DNA of 64,000 nt, from NCBI GenBank assembly GCA_022821065.1, contig JAJEEK010000063.1, positions 35,998 through 99,997 on the forward strand. Direction: 5' to 3'. The position numbers and the translations under genes are program-made. Positions within the stretch are counted from its first letter, which is position 1. Every line of letters starts with the position of its first letter. Shown here one piece after another: positions 60,617-64,000 of the stretch. The notes under the pieces were generated by a model, which was not told where the DNA came from, searched no databases, and saw only the letters and a list, made by a program, of their open reading frames with translations. The stretch comes from Candidatus Poribacteria bacterium. GTDB taxonomy: Bacteria; Poribacteria; WGA-4E; WGA-3G.

Positions 60617-60953
60617 TAACTCATCCTCCTCGTTAAGTCTGCGCGCTCGCAAGACTAAGTACTGAGTTTCTTAGATGGGCAAGCGAGAATACAACAAAGA
60701 CGACCGGGGTATGATGTTTGCCCATCCAATTAACATCTTACCAACGAGCATTAAATTTCCCGATACCGATGTAGCCGTAGGGTAATTTCATAAAACATAC
60801 GGCACAAGTCAAAAGCATAAGAAAAGGGGCATCTAACTTCCATGCTCGACTCCGCGGGAATTTTTTTATTATTTTAACAAAAAGTAGTACAATTAAGCAA
60901 GCATTTAATCGTTACGCGTCAGAGAATTAGCGTTACAGGTATAGAACCTATAC
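60617..60953 (-). promoter_or_regulatory. Leader of the giant gene
   Basis: 337 bases with no protein gene. Leftward it holds the ribosome site (60625-60632), a potential 25-codon open frame from ATG about 60815 ending FNARW, and an AT-rich stretch around 60860-60895. No clear -35/-10 pair was found. The sequence between about 60670 and 60810 looks protein-like in two frames (see findings) but has no ribosome site. Confidence 0.35.
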
Positions 60954-61399
60954 AGGACTTACGCACTTTTGACTGTAGGTGGTTCTGTTAGATGAAAGTT
61001 TTCGGAATACACAGCGTTCTTGTTGTGTCACAAACTATAGTAAGGCAGATAAATAAGTGGACATCTTTGTAGCATAAACTGTTAGTTTGTGCCAATCTGA
61101 ATGCCTGTTATAGGTATTCAGACTGTTGGAGAGTGCCCAATTAATTATAGGTTCTACTATAATTAACAATTTAATTCGGTAATTTTTTATTCAAGTCCGG
61201 TGCGGTTGCATGAAGTTTAAATAAATATTTCGGTAATCGTTAGGGATCGCGAGCACAGCTCGCTCCTACCAAGAGGTTTCTGATATATTACCGAATTAAA
61301 TTCTGAAACTTCATCAAACCGCACCTACTGGGCCTGGTGAAAATATAGAATTACCGAATTTAGTTCGTGGTACATTAAAGAGCGGCATGGGTAAGTCCT
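60954..61399. repeat. Family-A MITE-like element with nested family-C element
   Basis: Left end aggacttacgca at 60954 and right end tgggtaagtcct at 61388-61399, matching the 61644 element. The interior is about 320 bases longer than in the complete 123-base copy because a family-C element with its flanks (61160-61370) lies inside. So C moved after A. Confidence 0.7.
61197..61331. repeat. MITE-like repeat, family C (nested)
   Basis: Arms ccggtgcggttgcatgaagt and tcatcaaaccgcacctactg, inner arms tcggtaatcgtta and attaccgaattaaattctg; centre is repeat family B (gatcgcgagcacagctcgct). Lies inside the family-A element 60954-61399. Confidence 0.8.
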
Positions 61400-61643
61400 G
61401 CTATAAACAGAACCGTCCTGCAGTTGTGTGATGTTTTATGCAATGGGTGAAATTTTGTTCCCGCCGCATCGGTATATCATCGATTAAAATGCAGTCTGCT
61501 TATATATGATACCACAATTTCTGAAACATGTCAAACCAAAAATCTGAATTTTGGTCAACGAATTTTGACTCTATTTTCAAAGTAAATTAATAATCTACTT
61601 GATATATTACCAGAAAACGCTTAAACTGTCAAGAAAAAAATAT

Positions 61644-61766
61644 AGGACTTACGCACTTTTGACTGTACCGCGTTCTGTTAGATGAGATTTTTCGGAAAAC
61701 AGAGTGTTCTGGTGGAGAACCCAAAGTAACAATTTATGCTACAAAAGAGCATCCTGCGTAAGTCCT
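61644..61766. repeat. MITE-like repeat, family A (intact)
   Basis: 123 bases with perfect 12-base terminal inverted repeats aggacttacgca and tgcgtaagtcct. Interior: gttagatgagatttttcgga and tatgctacaaaa. It ends 25 bases before the ATG of the PhyH gene at 61791, so it lies in the promoter or leader. Confidence 0.85.
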
Positions 61767-61790
61767 GAAATAGTATTTGAGGGAAACATA

Positions 61791-62531
61791 ATGTTAACCG
61801 TGTCAGAAAAAGACCATCTCGACCAACACGGTTTTCTGCTTCTGGAAAGTTTGATACCGTTGGATACAACGGCAGAACTTCGGCAACGTTCTTTAGCACT
61901 CGCTGAAGCAGAGAAAGAAACCGGTAAAAGCCATACATACCTCGCGAACGATAGTGCGCAACGCGTCTGGAACCTCATTGACAAGGGCGATATTTTTCAA
62001 GAGGCTATTCAGCATCCGAAGGTACTCGCTGCGATGGAATATCTGCTCGGAGTCGATTGCACGCTGAGTTCCTTTACCGTTAATGTGCTTTATCCGGGCG
62101 CGCCGGATGCGGGTCTGCACATTGATTATCCGCTATCCGCTTTGCCGACGCCGCGTCCGAGTTTTCCAATGGTTGCGAATAGCGTCTATTTCTTAGATGA
62201 TTTCACGCTTGAAAATGGTGCCACCAGTTGCGTCCCCGGAAGCCATCGCCGCCTTGAGGTACTCCCTGAATCCGGTGTTGAATATACCGATGAGGTGCAA
62301 ATCTGTGGACCGCGGGGTTCCGTTTTAATTGTCAACGGTGCGATATGGCACGGTTCTTCGGAAAATAGAACGCATAAACCACGCGTTGGGTTACTCGGTT
62401 TTTTCTGTCGTTCTATTTTGAAACCGCAGCAGGCACACCTTAAACTGGTATCCGATGAGGTTATCTCGCGCGCAACCCCGACCTTAAAGCGGCTGCTCGG
62501 TTTCGATTCGCAACCGAATATGAATGTGTAG
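61791..62531 (+). CDS. PhyH-family Fe(II)/2-oxoglutarate oxygenase
   Basis: 246 residues from ATG 61791 (GAGGGA upstream); a longer frame from 61704 is made of the repeat element and rejected. HxD iron ligands in GLHIDYPLSALPTP near 106, SVYFLDDFTLENGATSCVP near 128, VPGSHRR near 147, distal His in NGAIWHGSSENRTHKPR near 187 with downstream Arg for 2-oxoglutarate. Substrate unknown. Third PhyH gene in the window; not adjacent to the sulfatases. Confidence 0.9.
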   Translation: MLTVSEKDHLDQHGFLLLESLIPLDTTAELRQRSLALAEAEKETGKSHTYLANDSAQRVWNLIDKGDIFQEAIQHPKVLAAMEYLLGVDCTLSSFTVNVLYPGAPDAGLHIDYPLSALPTPRPSFPMVANSVYFLDDFTLENGATSCVPGSHRRLEVLPESGVEYTDEVQICGPRGSVLIVNGAIWHGSSENRTHKPRVGLLGFFCRSILKPQQAHLKLVSDEVISRATPTLKRLLGFDSQPNMNV

Positions 62532-62622
62532 TATACCGTCGTTGTGGTCCCAGCTGCTATAAACATGCCGTCGCTACGCGACTGAAGAGGGTTTTGAAGT
62601 CTTCAAGGTTTCTGCGTAGAGT

Positions 62623-62756
62623 CCGGTTCGGTTGCATGAAGTTTAAATAAATATTTCGGTAATCGTTAAAGATCGCTAGCACAGCTCGCTCCTACAGTAA
62701 GAGGTTATTGTATTACCGAATTAAATTCTTAAACTTCATCAAACCGAACCTACCGG
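62623..62756. repeat. MITE-like repeat, family C
   Basis: 134 bases, left arm ccggttcggttgcatgaagt, right arm tcatcaaaccgaacctaccg, centre repeat family B. Its right end overlaps the 3' end of the cytochrome gene by 7 bases, including the stop codon. Confidence 0.85.
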
Positions 62757-63781
62757 GCCTGGGAAAGGAGAACATGCGTTTTTTCTGCCATCAGTATCCG
62801 CTTGGATTCAGGGGTATCGGGCGTCAACTGATATATTAAGCGCGCGCTGATGGTGTCGCCGGTTGCAGCGGATGCCATGTCAAATGTATAAGTTCTGTCC
62901 TCGTTAGGTAGAAGGCGGTTCTCATTCTCAGCAGAAATTGAGATGTGTTGTTTCTGACGTTCAATGCTATCGGGTGCGAGAAGTGTTACCTCAAGCATAA
63001 TAGTTCGCAACATCCCGCCCGGTAAGATGTGTCCGGTCCTACTCCGAAGTTTCACATCGACCTGCCCGGTCTTGTATTCAAGTTGAAGGGTTGCCGCGCG
63101 CCTGAGCTGCGTAACACTTCGGCTGCCACGCCATGTATGCTTCCGTCCCTTGATGCTCTCATGGCTCGTTGTACTTTGTAATCGCTTCACGACTGGCATG
63201 TGACACATCGCACAACTGGTATTTCCATCATCAAATTCGCTATTCAGAAAGCTGGAGACCTGATCGTGTTCAGGAACACTTTGTTGACCGTGGCAGGTGC
63301 CACAAAGTGTTGTCGGTTCGGTATAGATTGGATTGGTAACATTGGCGTGGAAATAGGTTTCTGCACTTGCTGCGGGTCCGTTCATTGCCCCATTTGCGTC
63401 GAGATGGCAGACGAGACATGAGACCCCTGCTTCGCGTTGTCTGTCTCTGAGTTTCGGCATCTCGCCGACACCTGTAATGAGGATCGGTTGCGGTGCATGG
63501 CACTGGTCGCATTTGGTTTCTCTATCTGGGACCTGTTGTGCCGCCGCTTGATAGATTTCATCAACCCAAGCCTTGGCGTGCATCGAATCTTCCCACTCTC
63601 TCCAGATAGCGGGGTGGCAGCTTTGGCACTTCCCGTTCTGAAACCCCTGATATGCTTCCGTCACACGATGTGCATTGTCTTCGGCCCGCGGCGTAAAGTT
63701 AACAGTTAATACAATTAATAGGCATCCGAACATGCCGAAAGTAAGGGAGGCGATCCCGCGACGCACTACCTTAAGATTCAT
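62750..63781 (-). CDS. Pentahaem c-type cytochrome
   Basis: 343 residues. Signal helix at residues 10-30 (IASLTFGMFGCLLIVLTVNF). Five CxxCH motifs: CQSCH near 53, CDQCH near 90, CLVCH near 123, CGTCH near 159 and CAMCH near 190, with WREWEDSMHAKAW near 62 as in cytochrome c554/multihaem families. The C-terminal 120 residues are beta-rich with GHILPGGMLRTIMLEVTL. Periplasmic electron carrier or nitrogen/sulfur-oxide redox protein. The last residues and TAG come from the right end of the family-C element, so the original end may have been replaced. Confidence 0.85.
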   Translation of the reverse strand: MNLKVVRRGIASLTFGMFGCLLIVLTVNFTPRAEDNAHRVTEAYQGFQNGKCQSCHPAIWREWEDSMHAKAWVDEIYQAAAQQVPDRETKCDQCHAPQPILITGVGEMPKLRDRQREAGVSCLVCHLDANGAMNGPAASAETYFHANVTNPIYTEPTTLCGTCHGQQSVPEHDQVSSFLNSEFDDGNTSCAMCHMPVVKRLQSTTSHESIKGRKHTWRGSRSVTQLRRAATLQLEYKTGQVDVKLRSRTGHILPGGMLRTIMLEVTLLAPDSIERQKQHISISAENENRLLPNEDRTYTFDMASAATGDTISARLIYQLTPDTPESKRILMAEKTHVLLSQAR

Positions 63782-63837
63782 GGCTTTTCCTTATACGAAT
63801 AAAGAGGTTTGAAAATTCCAAGGTTCTTGTGTAAAGC

Positions 63838-64000
63838 CCGGTTTGGTTAGATGAAGTTTAAGAATTTAATTCGGTAATTTTTAGGGAAGTCCGGCGCAGT
63901 TAGAAACAGAAGAAACACCCCAGCAAAAACCCTACCAGGCCTGGGGAAGATATAGAATTACCGAAATATTTATTTAATCTTCATGAAACCGAACCTACCG
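63838..64000. repeat. MITE-like repeat, family C, inverted, runs off the window
   Basis: Same arms as at 62623 but in the opposite order (tttaagaatttaattcggta first), interior aagaaacaccccagcaaaaa and ccaggcctgggg. It and the 62623 copy flank the cytochrome gene in inverted orientation. The first base of the far arm's ccgg lies beyond 64000. Confidence 0.8.

Noticed and set aside
61704..61790. Longer N-terminus of the PhyH gene
   Set aside because: It translates the family-A repeat; the ATG at 61791 has a ribosome site.
1..64000. Transfer and ribosomal RNA genes, CRISPR arrays, prophage
   Set aside because: Spacers were read for cloverleaf ends, rRNA-like blocks, regular spacers and integrase or capsid-like proteins; none was found.

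Overview
The window is bacterial chromosome from an uncultivated, heterotrophic, Gram-negative-type organism. The gene content is a mix of five Cys-type sulfatases, three phytanoyl-CoA-dioxygenase-like (PhyH) oxygenases, two Gfo/Idh/MocA oxidoreductases, two zinc alcohol dehydrogenases, planctomycete-type DUF1592/DUF1552 proteins, ThuA, SMP-30, and a modular family of short palindromic repeats in the intergenic spaces. That mix fits Candidatus Poribacteria or a close relative in the wider PVC/sponge-symbiont sphere. This is an inference from content; no rRNA or marker gene is present to prove it. No tRNA, rRNA or CRISPR array was seen.

Layout. 1-2.8 kb: end of an unrecognised gene, then an operon of an ornithine-carbamoyltransferase-like enzyme and threonine synthase behind a consensus promoter. 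3.0-6.1 kb: a one-gene restriction-modification enzyme. 6.2-7.3 kb: an Ldh2-family dehydrogenase divergent from 7.5-14.6 kb, which holds a haem-binding DUF1592-type protein, a HExxH lipoprotein, two antitoxin-like genes without toxins, an SMP-30 protein with a Tat leader, and a DUF1552 protein. 15.4-21.4 kb: a four-gene leftward operon (TPR protein, formylglycine-enzyme-like protein, beta-propeller/ASPIC/ankyrin fusion, polytopic DUF6785-type membrane protein). 21.7-30.0 kb: small-molecule dehydrogenases, a MazEF-like toxin-antitoxin pair, a sulfatase, ThuA. 30.1-31.6 kb: an RDD-PspA fusion and a small partner. 31.6-40.7 kb: the main sulfatase cluster with a PhyH oxygenase and a lactonase; two neighbouring sulfatases are recent tandem duplicates. 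40.8-50.2 kb: two CDP-alcohol phosphatidyltransferases, a DUF3857/transglutaminase lipoprotein with MazG, a PhyH enzyme, a MetE-like enzyme, a TauE/SafE exporter and a degenerate AccA-like protein. 50.3-60.6 kb: a leftward envelope operon of a giant about 2,789-residue surface protein, a PorV-like outer-membrane protein and a LysM coiled-coil membrane protein, closed by a strong terminator. 60.6-64 kb: nested short repeats, a third PhyH gene and a pentahaem cytochrome.

How the genes work together. The sulfatases (with PhyH, Gfo/Idh, lactonase and ADH enzymes) look like a scavenging set for sulfated, decorated sugars or small organic compounds. TauE/SafE could export the resulting sulfite or sulfonates, but it is not next to the sulfatases. 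The giant protein, PorV-like protein and LysM protein look like a secretion or surface-display unit. The most unusual items are the RDD-PspA fusion, the giant-protein/PorV/LysM operon with the catalytically dead AccA-like gene directly behind its terminator, the TPR/FGE-like/ankyrin operon, and the two families of MITE-like repeats, one nested inside the other and one supplying the stop codon of a cytochrome gene.
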